DNA of 64,000 bases from Nonomuraea muscovyensis (GTDB lineage Bacteria; Actinomycetota; Actinomycetes; Streptosporangiales; Streptosporangiaceae): positions 186,001 through 250,000 of the forward strand of contig NZ_JACHJB010000005.1 in NCBI RefSeq assembly GCF_014207745.1. Reading direction: 5' to 3'. The position numbers were made by a program, and so were the translations under genes. The notes below the pieces were generated by a model that saw nothing but the letters and a program-made list of their open reading frames with translations, ran no database searches and was not told the origin of the DNA. Below are positions 33,792 to 44,371 of the stretch, in pieces; the stretch's first letter is position 1, and the number at the start of each line of letters is the position of its first letter.

Positions 33792-34277
33792 GTGGGCGAG
33801 CGGGTGAACGATCCAGGTGATGCGGACCTCCCACCACTTCTCGACGTCGGCTTCGACCAGAGCGGCCTGGCGGCGACCCGCGCCGAGGTCCAGCGGCGGG
33901 CACACGAGCAGGGCCTGACCGGCGAACGGCTCGGCGACTTCGTGATGGCGGTCAACGAGTGCCTCGTCAACGTCGTCGCCCACGCGGGCGGCCGCGGCCG
34001 GGTCCGCCTCGGCGTCGAGGGCAGCAGCCTGTTCTGCGAGATCACCGACTCCGGGCCGGGCATCCCCCAGAGCTTCCTCGACGACACCGGCCTGCCCGCC
34101 CCCTCCCAGATGGGCGGCCGCGGCATCTGGCTGATCCGCCGCCTCACCGACGGCGCCGCCTTCGCCACCGGCCCGGCCGGCACCACCGTGCTCATGGTCA
34201 TGAGGCTCCCGCGCGACGACGGGCGGCCCGTCCGGCCCGGCGGATCCGCCGTCCCCACCCATCGCGCGCCCGGCTAG
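33792..34277 (+). CDS. HATPase_c protein, anti-sigma factor/serine kinase-like (copy 2)
   Basis: A second GHKL ATPase, about 161 residues, clearly related to the gene before it. N box MAVNECLVNVVAHAGG, G1 box ITDSGPGIP and G2 box GGRGIWLIRRLTDGA match position by position. It has a longer Arg/Pro-rich tail (RLPRDDGRPVRPGGSA). GTG at 33792 is taken as start, but GTG at 33804 and an ATG at 33765 inside the preceding gene are possible. The tandem arrangement suggests a two-kinase module; the partners are elsewhere. Confidence 0.82.
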   Translation: MGERVNDPGDADLPPLLDVGFDQSGLAATRAEVQRRAHEQGLTGERLGDFVMAVNECLVNVVAHAGGRGRVRLGVEGSSLFCEITDSGPGIPQSFLDDTGLPAPSQMGGRGIWLIRRLTDGAAFATGPAGTTVLMVMRLPRDDGRPVRPGGSAVPTHRAPG

Positions 34278-34298
34278 CGAAACATAGGGTTGCCGGTC

Positions 34299-36005
34299 AT
34301 GGGCCTGCGCAGTTCACGCTGGTACGCCGGTGACGACAGAAACTCCTACATCCACCGCGCCTGGATGAGGCGCGGCCTGCCGGCCGACGCCTTCGACGGC
34401 GAACGGCCGCACATCGCGATCGCCAACACCGCCTCCGACCTCACCCCCTGCAACTCCCACTTCGGCGAGATCGCCGAAAGCGTCAAGCACGGCGTCTGGG
34501 CGGCCGGCGGCGTCCCGCTCAACCTGCCGGTCGTCTCCCTGGGCGAGACCAACGTCCGTCCCACCGCCATGCTGTGGCGCAACCTCGCGGCCATGGCCAC
34601 CGAGGAGATGCTGCGGGCCAACCCCATCGACGGCGTGGTGCTGCTCGGCGGCTGCGACAAGACCATCCCGTCGCTGCTCATGGCCGCCGCCTCCGTCGAC
34701 CTGCCCGCCGTGGTCGTCCCCGGGGGGCCCATGCTGACCGGCACCTTCCGCGGCGTGCCGCTCGGCTGCGGCACCGACGTGTGGCGGCTCAGCGAGGAGG
34801 TACGCGCCGGCACCCTGTCACGCGAGGCGTTCCTCGAGTCCGAGTCGTCCATGATCCGCAGCCGCGGCCACTGCAACACCATGGGCACCGCCTCCACGAT
34901 GGCCTGCATGGCCGAGGCCCTCGGCATGACGCTGCCCGGCACGGCCGGCACCCCCGCGGCCGACAGCAGGCTCCTCGAACGCTCCCACGAGACCGGCCGC
35001 CTCGCCGTCGACCTGGTCCGCCGCGGCCTGCGGCCGAGCCAGGTGATGACCCGCGGCTCGTTCCTCAACGCCATCGTCACGCTCGCCGCCGTCGGCGGCT
35101 CCACCAACGCCGTCATCCACCTGCTCGCCATCGCCGGTCGCCTCGGCGTCCCGCTCGACCTCGACGACTTCGACCGCACCGGCGCCGGGGTGCCGCTGCT
35201 GGCCGACCTCCAGCCCGCCGGCCGCCATCTGATGGACGACCTGCACCGGGCGGGCGGGCTGCGCGCCGTGCTCAAGGAGGTCGAGGACCTGCTCGACCCG
35301 GCGGCGCTCACGGTCACCGGCAGGCCGCTCGTCGAGCACCTCGCGGGCGCGGCCGTCCACGACGAGGCCGTCATCAGGCGGCGCGCCGAGCCGGTGCTGC
35401 CCGACGCCGGCATCGCGGTCCTGCGCGGCAACCTCGCGCCCGACGGCGCCGTGATCAAGCCCGCCGCCGCCTCGCCCCACCTCCTGCGTCACCGCGGCCG
35501 GGCCGTCGTCTTCGACAGCGTCGAGGACCTGCACGCCCGGCTCGACGCGCCCGACCTCGACGTGGACGAGACGTCGGTGCTGGTGCTGCGCGGCTGCGGG
35601 CCCAAGGGCTACCCGGGCATGCCCGAGGTCGGCAACCTGCCGCTGCCCGCCAAGCTCCTCGCCAAGGGGGTGCGCGACATGGTGCGCCTCAGCGACGCCC
35701 GGATGAGCGGCACCGCCTACGGCACGGTCGTCCTGCACGCCTCCCCCGAGGCGGCGGCCGGCGGCCCGCTGGCCCGGGTGCGCACCGGCGACCCCATCGT
35801 GCTCGACGTGGCCGCCCGCCGGCTCGACGTCGATGTGCCCGACGGTGAGCTGGCCGCCCGCGAGCCGGTCCTCGACGGCCACGCCCGGCCGCTGCGCGGC
35901 TGGGAACGCCTCTACGTCGACCACGTCACCCAGGCCCACCAGGGAGCCGACCTCGACTTCCTGCTCGGGTCGAGCGGTGACACGGTCGGCCGCGACTCGC
36001 ACTGA
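34299..36005 (+). CDS. Dehydratase of the IlvD/Edd family
   Basis: A 568-residue Fe-S dehydratase. Cluster cysteines are visible in TPCNSHF, LGGCDKTIPS and SRGHCNTMGTASTM; the C-terminal GPKGYPGMPEVGNLPLPAKL, RLSDARMSGTAYGTVVLHASPEA is the family signature. The family includes dihydroxy-acid dehydratase (valine/isoleucine synthesis) and sugar-acid dehydratases for gluconate, arabonate or xylonate. Next to pgi and away from ilv genes, a sugar-acid role is more likely, but this is inference. ATG at 34299 follows AGGG. Confidence 0.9.
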   Translation: MGLRSSRWYAGDDRNSYIHRAWMRRGLPADAFDGERPHIAIANTASDLTPCNSHFGEIAESVKHGVWAAGGVPLNLPVVSLGETNVRPTAMLWRNLAAMATEEMLRANPIDGVVLLGGCDKTIPSLLMAAASVDLPAVVVPGGPMLTGTFRGVPLGCGTDVWRLSEEVRAGTLSREAFLESESSMIRSRGHCNTMGTASTMACMAEALGMTLPGTAGTPAADSRLLERSHETGRLAVDLVRRGLRPSQVMTRGSFLNAIVTLAAVGGSTNAVIHLLAIAGRLGVPLDLDDFDRTGAGVPLLADLQPAGRHLMDDLHRAGGLRAVLKEVEDLLDPAALTVTGRPLVEHLAGAAVHDEAVIRRRAEPVLPDAGIAVLRGNLAPDGAVIKPAAASPHLLRHRGRAVVFDSVEDLHARLDAPDLDVDETSVLVLRGCGPKGYPGMPEVGNLPLPAKLLAKGVRDMVRLSDARMSGTAYGTVVLHASPEAAAGGPLARVRTGDPIVLDVAARRLDVDVPDGELAAREPVLDGHARPLRGWERLYVDHVTQAHQGADLDFLLGSSGDTVGRDSH

Positions 36006-36117
36006 CCGCCCCGGCCGGCCTACCAGCGAAAGGACTCGTCCGCCGTGCGCGGAATCCGCGCCGGCGGGTACGGGGTTACGCAACGATGTGAACGGCGTGA
36101 CGGCACGAGGAGGAGAC

Positions 36118-37749
<1,632 letters not shown>

Positions 37750-37753
37750 CCCG

Positions 37754-37791
37754 GCGGCCGGTGCGGCCGGGCCACCGGCCGCACCGGCCGC
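37754..37791 (+). terminator. Terminator hairpin after pgi
   Basis: A perfect 17-bp stem with a GCCA loop (arms 37754-37770 and 37775-37791) starts 4 bases after the pgi stop. No T-run follows, which is usual for high-GC actinomycetes. Confidence 0.8.
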
Positions 37792-37869
37792 GGACAACCC
37801 GCGGAGGGCGTCGGCGGTCTTACCTCGCCATGGTGGTCCCCGGCCCCGTGCCGGGGCGAGCATGAGGGC

Positions 37870-38415
37870 ATGGGCACCACGCTGGTCGACCTGCTGGACG
37901 CGGCGCTCCTCGGCGGCGAGGTCCTCATCCCCGGCGCCACCGTCCCGGCGCGACTGGCGCGGCTGAGCGACTCGGCCTCGCTCCTCCGGCTCCCGCCCGG
38001 CTGGACCCGCCCCCAGCACGGCCACCACCTGGCGGGGGAGGAGTTCGTGGTGCTGGGCGGCGAGCTTCAGATCTCCGGTGTCCGCTACCTGCCCGGCCAC
38101 CACGGCTGGCTGCCGGCCGGCGCGCTACGCCACTCCGGCGCCGCGCCCGTCGGGGCATTGGTGCTCTGCGGCTTCGCCGCGAACTCCGTCTGGGTGCCCA
38201 GCGACCTCGACGAGCCCGACGGCCCGTCCCAGCGCACCCCGCTGGCGAGCGTCGTCATCCCGGCGGGCGGCCTGCGGCTCACCCCCCGATCCGTCCTCCA
38301 CGACACCCCCGTCGTCGTGCCGCACCCAGCCGAGATGATCACCGTGGGGAGCTGGACCTGGGAACGATCCCCCCTCATGCCCGAGGGTCGCGTTCTCGTA
38401 AGGTGTGAGTCATGA
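37870..38415 (+). CDS. Cupin-domain protein
   Basis: A 181-residue beta-barrel protein. The cupin core shows RPQHGHHLAGEEFVVLGGELQISGVRYLPGHHGWLPAGALRHS, with His and Glu placed to bind a metal as in ChrR-type cupins. A second beta-rich half follows. ATG at 37870 follows GAGGGC. Its stop overlaps the start of the LysE-type transporter (ATGA), so the two are translated together and may act on one compound. Confidence 0.85.
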   Translation: MGTTLVDLLDAALLGGEVLIPGATVPARLARLSDSASLLRLPPGWTRPQHGHHLAGEEFVVLGGELQISGVRYLPGHHGWLPAGALRHSGAAPVGALVLCGFAANSVWVPSDLDEPDGPSQRTPLASVVIPAGGLRLTPRSVLHDTPVVVPHPAEMITVGSWTWERSPLMPEGRVLVRCES

Positions 38416-39047
38416 GCTCTTTGACCCAGTTCGTCGCGTTCGGCGGTGTCGTGATGTTGGGGGCGATGTCGCCGGGTCCCGATTTCGCCGTCGTCGTCCG
38501 GCGCTCGGCCGTCTCCGGCCGCTCGTACGGCATGGCGGCCGCGGCGGGCATCTCGGTGGGCGTGTTCGTCTGGGTGGCCGCCGCGGCGACCGGCGTCGCG
38601 GCGCTGCTGGCGGCCTCCGCCCTGGCGTTCACCGTGGTCAAGGTGGTCGGCGCCGCCTACCTGCTGTTCCTCGGGGTCAAGGCGTTCCGCGCCGCGCTGC
38701 GCAAGGGGGGCGGCCTCGATCTGGACGTGCCCGACCCGGGGCGGCGCAGCCGGCGCGCGGCGTTCGCCGAGGGGCTGCTGACCAACGTGCTCAACCCCAA
38801 GGCGGCGCTGTTCTTCGTGGCGCTGGTGCCGCAGTTCCTGACCGCTGAGGCGCCGGTGGGAGAGGCGCTGCTGCTGTCGCTCGTCGCGCCGGCGGGGACG
38901 GTGGCGTGGTTCCTGACGGTGGCCGGGATCGTGGGGACGCTGCGCAGGGTGTTCGCCCGGCTCGCCGTCCGCAGGGCCGTCGACGGCCTCACGGGCACCG
39001 CCCTCGTCGTGCTCGGCGTCAACCTGGCCGCCTCCACCCGGCCCTGA
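38412..39047 (+). CDS. LysE family amino-acid/metabolite exporter
   Basis: A 211-residue membrane protein with six predicted helices. It begins with the LysE/RhtB signature (GAMSPGPDFAVVVRRSAVSGRSYGMAAAAGISVGVFVW) and has the ALSF/LLFLGVKAFRAAL and NVLNPKAALFFVALVPQF motifs. These proteins export basic amino acids, homoserine lactones or similar small molecules. Coupled to the cupin gene by a 4-base overlap. Substrate unknown. Confidence 0.92.
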   Translation: MSSLTQFVAFGGVVMLGAMSPGPDFAVVVRRSAVSGRSYGMAAAAGISVGVFVWVAAAATGVAALLAASALAFTVVKVVGAAYLLFLGVKAFRAALRKGGGLDLDVPDPGRRSRRAAFAEGLLTNVLNPKAALFFVALVPQFLTAEAPVGEALLLSLVAPAGTVAWFLTVAGIVGTLRRVFARLAVRRAVDGLTGTALVVLGVNLAASTRP

Positions 39048-39182
39048 CCCCCGGCCCTGCCCGAGAGCTCAGCCCGAGAGAGGACACGCAGAAGATCTCT
39101 CCGAGCAGGCCGCGCTCATCCGCGGGTGAGGCTTCCAGCCAGCGGAACGGGGCCAGCGGATCGCGCACCGCACCTCCCGTGC

Positions 39183-39905
39183 TCAGGCGACGGTGACGCC
39201 GAGCAGGTGGCCGATGCCGTACGTCACCGCCGCCGCGCCCACGCCCAGCCCGAGCTGGCGCAGCCCGCCCAGCCACCACGGCCGGGCCGTCATCCGCGCC
39301 ACCATCGCGCCGAAGACGAACAGCGCCACCACGCTCAGCACCAGCGCCACCACCAGCCCCGAGGCCCCGAACAGGAACGGCACCAGCGGCACCAGCGCCC
39401 CGGCCGAGAAGGCGCCGAACGACGACGCCGCCGCCAGGTAGGGGGAGGGCAGATCGTCGGGATCGACGCCGAGCTCCTCGCGCACGTGCACGCGCAGCGC
39501 CTGCTCCGGGTCCGCCGACAGCTCCGCCGCGACCCGGCGCGCCAGGTCGGGGTCGAGGCCGCGGGACTCGTAGAGGGCGGCCAGCTCGGCCTGCTCGCCC
39601 TCGGGGTTGCGGGCCAGTTCGCGGCGCTCCACGGCGATCTCGGCCCGCATCAGCTCCGTCTGCGACTTCACGGACGTGTACTCGCCCGCCGCCATCGAGC
39701 ACGCCCCGGCCACCAGGCCCGCGAACCCCGCCAGCACCGCCCCGCGCCCGGCCCCCGCGGCCCCCACCACGCCGGCGATCAGCGCGAAGTTGGAGACCAG
39801 CCCGTCCATCGCGCCGAACACCGCCGGGCGCAGCCAGCCGCCTGTCACGTCCCGGTGCGTGTGGTGCTGCTCCGGAGAGCGAGGCTGGACGAGCTCGATG
39901 GTCAT
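39183..39905 (-). CDS. VIT1/CCC1 family Fe2+/Mn2+ transporter
   Basis: A 240-residue membrane protein. The family signature GAMDGLVSNFALIAGVVGA opens the first helix pair, followed by GACSMAAGEYTSVKSQ, a cytoplasmic Glu-rich metal-binding stretch (AEIAVERRELARNPEGEQAELAALYESRGLD), and three C-terminal helices (GALVPLVPFLF, LVLSVVALFVFGA, LGVGAAAVTYGIGHLLG). It moves Fe2+ or Mn2+ out of the cytoplasm. No iron-type regulatory box is obvious upstream. Confidence 0.93.
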   Translation of the reverse strand: MTIELVQPRSPEQHHTHRDVTGGWLRPAVFGAMDGLVSNFALIAGVVGAAGAGRGAVLAGFAGLVAGACSMAAGEYTSVKSQTELMRAEIAVERRELARNPEGEQAELAALYESRGLDPDLARRVAAELSADPEQALRVHVREELGVDPDDLPSPYLAAASSFGAFSAGALVPLVPFLFGASGLVVALVLSVVALFVFGAMVARMTARPWWLGGLRQLGLGVGAAAVTYGIGHLLGVTVA

Positions 39906-40271
39906 GAAAACGCCTCCCGTTGGCCATGCCTTTCTTGAAATCTAGGCATATGTCGGGACACGTCGCAACGAAGGAGAGGCTTGCCTGAGCTGCGGCTTTA
40001 CCGTCCGGGCCGAACGGGTGTGCGGGTTTCCCAGGCCGCCCCGGCGGGCCGCAGGGGGTGCGCGTGCGGCGTGGACGACCAGGTCACGAGGGATCACCCC
40101 GGTCGATGATCTCCCGGCGTCCCGAGGCGTGCGCGACCGACCGGCCGGCGGCAGGGCCGCCGGTAAGGCGCCCCTGCGTGATCGGATTCACCCGCTCGAT
40201 CACGCCGGCCGCGCGCAGCGGCGGTGTCCGCGTGACCCGCGGTCGCCGCCGCTCGGCACCGATGATGACGG
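39906..40271. other. Intergenic region, no gene seen
   Basis: 366 bases between the VIT1-type gene start and the 3' end of the next minus-strand gene. The first 60 bases are less GC-rich (TTCTTGAAATCTAGGCATAT) and probably hold the VIT1-type promoter. The rest is GC-rich, with several overlapping open frames but no good start, ribosome binding site or recognisable product. Confidence 0.5.
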
Positions 40272-40997
40272 TCAGGTGCGGGCCGGGCGCGGTGCGGGCG
40301 CCGGGGCCTCTCCGGTGACCGACGAGCCCCGTGCGGCCGGAGCCTGTCCGGTCGCCGGCGCCCGGGCGGGCGTGCGGCCGTGGACGAGCTCGGCGCAGTC
40401 GGCGATCGCCGCCGTCAGGAGCTCGCGCAGCAGCGCGTCCGGGTCGGGGATGCAGGCCTGGACGATGCCCACCACCGACAGCTGCACCGCGTTCGGCGCC
40501 GCGTACCGGCGAAAGCCCTTCTCCGTGATCCGGGCCGCCTTGCTGAACCGCCGCGCCTGCTCGGCCGCGTGCGGGACCTGCGCCATCGCCCAGCGGCTCC
40601 GCTCGCTCAGCCGGCCCGCCGGCCCGCCGTCGAGCCGGCACAGCATCTCCTCGGCGGCCAGCACGGACACCGCGAGGGCGAGCTGCCGCTCGGCCGCGGA
40701 CACCGGCAGCGCCGTGGTCGCGCAGCGCAGCGCGATACGGGCGTCGAGGCGCAGGTCGTCGCCCGACAGGCCGATGATCGACGGGACGAGCCCGATCAGC
40801 TTGCCCCGGTTGTCGTCAGCGGTGTTGTCGTTGACCAGGCGGGCGAGGGCGGCGAGCAGCGGGTGTGTGCAGGCCGGATGGTCGCTCCACCGCTCGCCGG
40901 CGAGGTAGGACGCCAGCTCCATGAAACAGGCGCCACGCTTCGGGTTGCGATGCCTGCCTCGGGACAGAACCGGCATGTGATCAAGGAAGTTGTCCAC
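40272..40997 (-). CDS. Conserved actinobacterial hypothetical protein (241 aa)
   Basis: A soluble, mostly helical protein. Near the N-terminus it has CFMELASYLAGERWSDHPACTHPLLAALARLVNDNTAD, a pattern I have seen in uncharacterised actinobacterial proteins, followed by RLDARIALRCATTALPVS. The last 40 residues are Ala/Pro-rich and disordered. GTG at 40995-40997 is taken as start because GGGAG lies 8 bases before it; ATG at 40974-40976 is an alternative. Function unknown; the SDHP and Cys/His residues could bind a metal. Confidence 0.8.
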   Translation of the reverse strand: MDNFLDHMPVLSRGRHRNPKRGACFMELASYLAGERWSDHPACTHPLLAALARLVNDNTADDNRGKLIGLVPSIIGLSGDDLRLDARIALRCATTALPVSAAERQLALAVSVLAAEEMLCRLDGGPAGRLSERSRWAMAQVPHAAEQARRFSKAARITEKGFRRYAAPNAVQLSVVGIVQACIPDPDALLRELLTAAIADCAELVHGRTPARAPATGQAPAARGSSVTGEAPAPAPRPART

Positions 40998-41341
40998 GGG
41001 TGCTCCCACTCGACGGATCGCCGTCTTTCCAGTCTGCGCCGTCGATCGCGCCAACGCCAGTGATGCGACAGTCCTGATAGGAGGGCTGGACGGCTTTGAC
41101 CTGGTTGGCTTCCTCTAGTGGTCCCCACCGTGGAGATCGTGAATCGTCCCACGCCGATCCGGCTCACCGCCTCAGGTCGCGGGAGGAGGTCCCGCCGGGG
41201 TGTGATCACGGCGTGATCGAGAAAGCAGCGTACGGCGCCGGGCGCGTGCTAGGTTGCCCAGCGATTCTCGTATTCGAGCGCCGTGCGAAGGTCCGGGGTG
41301 TGACGGTCGCGCGGGGCTCCTCATCCTGATGGGGGCCTCCG
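40998..41341. other. Divergent intergenic region
   Basis: 344 bases between two divergent genes. It contains an inverted repeat GTGATCACGGCGTGATC near 41200 and an AT-richer stretch (GATTCTCGTATTCGAGC near 41261) that may be promoter for the membrane protein gene. A 77-codon open frame at 41096-41329 has no ribosome binding site and unconvincing composition. Confidence 0.45.
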
Positions 41342-43456
41342 GTGAGGTGGGCGTTGCTGCTCCTGGTCGCGGCGCTGTGGGGGACACTGCCCACCACGGC
41401 GCAGGCCGCCGCCGACGTACAGGGCACGGCCGCCGGGCGGGTGGCGTTCATCGGCGTGCCCGGCCTGCACTGGGACGACCTCGACCCGCGCAGCACGCCC
41501 CACCTGTGGCGGCTGGCCGGCCAGAGCGGGCTCGGCTCCGTCTCGGTGAAGACCGTGGGCACCGTCGCCTGTCCGTACGACGGGTGGCTGACCGTCTCCG
41601 CCGGCGTCCGCTCCGCCTACGGCCACGGATGCGCCCTGCCGCCGGTGCCCGAGGCGCAGGGCTCGGGCGCCGTGGTGCCGGGCTTCAAGGACCTGCTCGC
41701 CCGGCGTGACGGCACCTACGTGGGCACGCTCGGCCAGGCGCTGCGCGACGCCGGTCAGTGCACCGCCGCCGTCGGCAGGGGAGCGGCGCTCGCGCTCGCC
41801 GACCGGACGGGCAAGGTGGACGTGTACGCGGCAGAGCCCGCCGCGCTGGCCGACTGGTCGCGCTGCCGGGTGCTGGCCGTCGACGTCGACGAGCTGATCA
41901 GCCCGTACGTGGCCGGCGGCAGCCTGCCCAAGGAGCCCGAACTGCTCACCCCCGAGCGGCGGCGCGAGGCGGTGCGCGCGGCCGACGCCGAGGTCGGCGA
42001 GGCGCTGGCCCGGATCCCGGCCGACGCCGAGGTGCTGCTGGCGGGGGTCGGCGACCACGGCAGCGTGCCGCACCTGCGGGTCGCCATGTGGAAGCGGGCC
42101 GACCTCGCCGGGGCGCTGCTGGGCACCACCTCGACCAGGCGCGAGGACATCTCGGTCCTGCCGGACCTCACCGCCACCGTGCTGACCTCGGCCGGCGTCA
42201 CGGTCCCGCCGACCGTCATCGGTGTGCCGCCGGCACCCGGCCGGGTGCTGCCGCTGGAGGAGGCCGCCGCCCACCTGAGCCGCTCCGACCTGGCGGGCAC
42301 CAGCGTCCGCTCCACGACCGGGCTGTTCTTCACCGGGTTCGCCGTCGTGCAGGTGGCCTTCTACTCTGTCGCCTACTTCCTGCTGTCGCGGCGCAGGCGG
42401 CCGCTCGCCGTCGGCGTGGCCGCGCTCGGCATCGCCTCGATCCCCGTCTCCACGTACCTGGTCAACCTGCTGCCGTGGCTGCACGCCGGGCAGCCGGTCG
42501 CGGCGCTCGTCGGCGGGGTGCTCGCGCTGGCGGGGCTGATCGTGCTGCTCGCCACGGCCGGGCCGTGGCGGCGCCACCCGCTCGGGCCGCCCGCGGTGGT
42601 CGCCGGGGTGACCGCGGCCACCCTCGTCGCCGACCTGCTCACCGGCACGACGTTGCAGTTCGACAGCCTGATGGGCTACACCGCGGTGGTCGGCGGGCGC
42701 TACTACGGGCTGGCCAACATCCCGTTCGCGCTGCTCGCCACGGCCGTGCTCATGGGCACCGCGATCGCCGCCGACCACCTGGTCCGAAACGGGCGCGCGA
42801 GGGTCGCGGTGGCCCTCGTCACGGGGCTCGGCGTGGCCGCCATGCTGCTGGCCGGCTGGCCCGGCGTCGGCAGCGACTTCGGCGGCGTGATCGCGTTCGT
42901 GCCCGGCATCGCCGTCACGGCGCTGCTCGTGGCGGGCCGGAAGGTGTCGGTGCTGAAGCTCGGCGCGTTCTGCGTGCTGGGCGGCGTGGCGGTGTCGGTC
43001 ATCGCGGTGCTCGACTTCCAGCGCCCGGCCGCCTCGCAGACGCACCTGGGCAGGTTCGTCGGCCAGGTGATCGACGGCACGTTCCTGCCGATGATCGGCC
43101 GCAAGCTGGGCGCCATGCTCAACACCATGCTCTCGCCCAACCTCATGCCGATCGTCATCGTCGGCCTGGCGTTCCTCGTCTTCGCGCTGCTGCGGCCCGG
43201 CCAGGCGAGCGCGGGCCTGCTGCCGCAGGCGTTCGCTCGGGCGCCGATGCTGCGCGCCGGCCTCGTCGGGGCGCTGGTCAGCGGCGTGGTCGGCATGCTG
43301 GTGAACGACTCGGGCACCGCGGTGCTGTCGATGGCCGTGGCGCTGGCCGTCCCCCTGGTCCTGTACGCCGGGCTGCGGTCCGCGGACGAGCCGCGGGACC
43401 CCGGCGCGACCGCCGTGCCCGAGCGGCACGGCGACCCCGTCGCCGGGCAGGTGTAG
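41342..43456 (+). CDS. Large membrane protein with extracellular phosphatase-like domain
   Basis: A 704-residue protein. A signal peptide (LLLLVAALWGTLPTTAQAAA) leads to an extracytoplasmic domain (about residues 35-320) that resembles the alkaline phosphatase/sulfatase fold: VAFIGVPGLHWDDLDPRSTPHLWRLA at the start and VLLAGVGDHGSVPHLRVAMW later. Nine or so membrane helices follow (about 325-680). Similar proteins occur across actinobacteria without a known role; a part in polymer or cell-envelope metabolism is plausible. GTG at 41342 follows GGGGGC. Cysteines in TVACPYDGW and HGCALP may form a disulfide. Confidence 0.85.
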   Translation: MRWALLLLVAALWGTLPTTAQAAADVQGTAAGRVAFIGVPGLHWDDLDPRSTPHLWRLAGQSGLGSVSVKTVGTVACPYDGWLTVSAGVRSAYGHGCALPPVPEAQGSGAVVPGFKDLLARRDGTYVGTLGQALRDAGQCTAAVGRGAALALADRTGKVDVYAAEPAALADWSRCRVLAVDVDELISPYVAGGSLPKEPELLTPERRREAVRAADAEVGEALARIPADAEVLLAGVGDHGSVPHLRVAMWKRADLAGALLGTTSTRREDISVLPDLTATVLTSAGVTVPPTVIGVPPAPGRVLPLEEAAAHLSRSDLAGTSVRSTTGLFFTGFAVVQVAFYSVAYFLLSRRRRPLAVGVAALGIASIPVSTYLVNLLPWLHAGQPVAALVGGVLALAGLIVLLATAGPWRRHPLGPPAVVAGVTAATLVADLLTGTTLQFDSLMGYTAVVGGRYYGLANIPFALLATAVLMGTAIAADHLVRNGRARVAVALVTGLGVAAMLLAGWPGVGSDFGGVIAFVPGIAVTALLVAGRKVSVLKLGAFCVLGGVAVSVIAVLDFQRPAASQTHLGRFVGQVIDGTFLPMIGRKLGAMLNTMLSPNLMPIVIVGLAFLVFALLRPGQASAGLLPQAFARAPMLRAGLVGALVSGVVGMLVNDSGTAVLSMAVALAVPLVLYAGLRSADEPRDPGATAVPERHGDPVAGQV

Positions 43457-43457
43457 C

Positions 43458-43498
43458 GGGACGGCAGCGGGGGCGGCCGGTCGCCCCGCCGCCGTCCC
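43458..43498. terminator. Bidirectional terminator between convergent genes
   Basis: GGGACGGC (43458-43465) pairs with GCCGTCCC (43491-43498), and an inner GCGGGGGCG/CGCCCCGC stem extends the hairpin with a small bulge. It sits between the phosphatase-like membrane gene and the DksA-type gene. Confidence 0.75.
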
Positions 43499-43517
43499 CT
43501 CTGCCGTTCCAAGAGCG

Positions 43518-43859
43518 TCAGGCGGCCTCGTGCAGGCGCTGGCAGTCGATGCAGTAGCGGGCCAGCGGCCGGATCTTGAGCCGTTCGAAGGGGATGCCCG
43601 CGTCGCACTGGCCGCAGCGCCCGTAGGCGCCTTCGTCCAGCCGGTCGAGGGCCTGCTGCAACTCGGCGAGGGCGCGGTCGGCGGCGGTGATGGAGACGAG
43701 CAGCTCCTGCCAGGTGTCGTCCGCGCCGCGCGCGTCGCGCGACGCGGCCTGCAGGCTGAGCAACTGCCTGCTGCGCCAGGCGAGCTGTTCCTCCAGCTCC
43801 TGGCGCAGGGCCTGGGTCTGCACGCTGCTGAGGTGGGTTCCGCCGGTGGTGCCGGTCAT
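43518..43859 (-). CDS. TraR/DksA-type zinc finger protein
   Basis: A 113-residue protein: a long helical coiled-coil-like N-terminal part (LRQELEEQLAWRSRQLLSLQAA ... DRALAELQQALDRLDEG) and a C4 zinc finger CGQCDAGIPFERLKIRPLARYCIDC. DksA-family proteins enter the RNA polymerase secondary channel and adjust transcription; the acidic tip residues of DksA are not clearly conserved, so the effect may differ. ATG at 43857-43859 has AAAGGA upstream. Confidence 0.9.
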   Translation of the reverse strand: MTGTTGGTHLSSVQTQALRQELEEQLAWRSRQLLSLQAASRDARGADDTWQELLVSITAADRALAELQQALDRLDEGAYGRCGQCDAGIPFERLKIRPLARYCIDCQRLHEAA

Positions 43860-43984
43860 GCTGGAGCGTCCTTTCTGGACGGTGACGTCGCTGATCGAGC
43901 GGCGCGCGCGGGCACGGTGGAAAGAGCGCGGGGCGCGCGAGAAGTCCCGCCGGCGGACTGCCGCGGGCGGGAGAGAGGGAACTG

Positions 43985-44371
43985 CTAGATCAGCGGCGGG
44001 CTGCGCGAGCCCGCGGTCCGATGACCGAACTGCTGGGGGTCGCGCAGGCCGTCGGGTGCGTTGCCCCGCACGGGCCGCGGCGGGACGTGGCCGGCCGGCT
44101 CGCGGCGCGATCCCGGCCACAGGGACAGCACATGGTGCTCGCGGGCGCTCGACGCGGTCTGCGGCAGGGTGCTGGACAGGTGGGAGTCCCACGCGCCGGG
44201 CATCCAGGCGTCGCCGGCCACTGCGGCGCGCTGCGCGGTGCCGCCGTAGGGGGTGGGGGCGGAGCCGGCCAGCAGGAGGCAGAGCAGGACGAGGCCGAGC
44301 ACGCCGGCGAACGCGAAGCACCTTCCCGGTGCCCGCTGCGCCCGTCCGTACCCCGTCATGAGGCCGACCAT
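43985..44371 (-). CDS. Small secreted or membrane-anchored hypothetical protein
   Basis: About 128 residues. One hydrophobic segment (CFAFAGVLGLVLLCLLLAGSAP) near residues 20-40 acts as a signal peptide or anchor; the rest is polar and rich in Arg, Pro, Gly and His (SLWPGSRREPAGHVPPRPVRGN). Codon use fits a real gene. Start may be ATG 44369-44371 or 44357-44359; both have weak ribosome binding sites. It lies 125 bases upstream of the DksA-type gene on the same strand. Family and function unknown. Confidence 0.6.
   Translation of the reverse strand: MVGLMTGYGRAQRAPGRCFAFAGVLGLVLLCLLLAGSAPTPYGGTAQRAAVAGDAWMPGAWDSHLSSTLPQTASSAREHHVLSLWPGSRREPAGHVPPRPVRGNAPDGLRDPQQFGHRTAGSRSPPLI

Noticed and set aside
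34299..36005. ilvD (branched-chain amino acid synthesis) call for the dehydratase
   Set aside because: Sequence alone does not separate it from sugar-acid dehydratases and no ilv genes are adjacent, so no symbol was given.
41096..41329. 77-codon open frame before the phosphatase-like gene
   Set aside because: No ribosome binding site, unbiased codons, and it lies in a probable promoter region.
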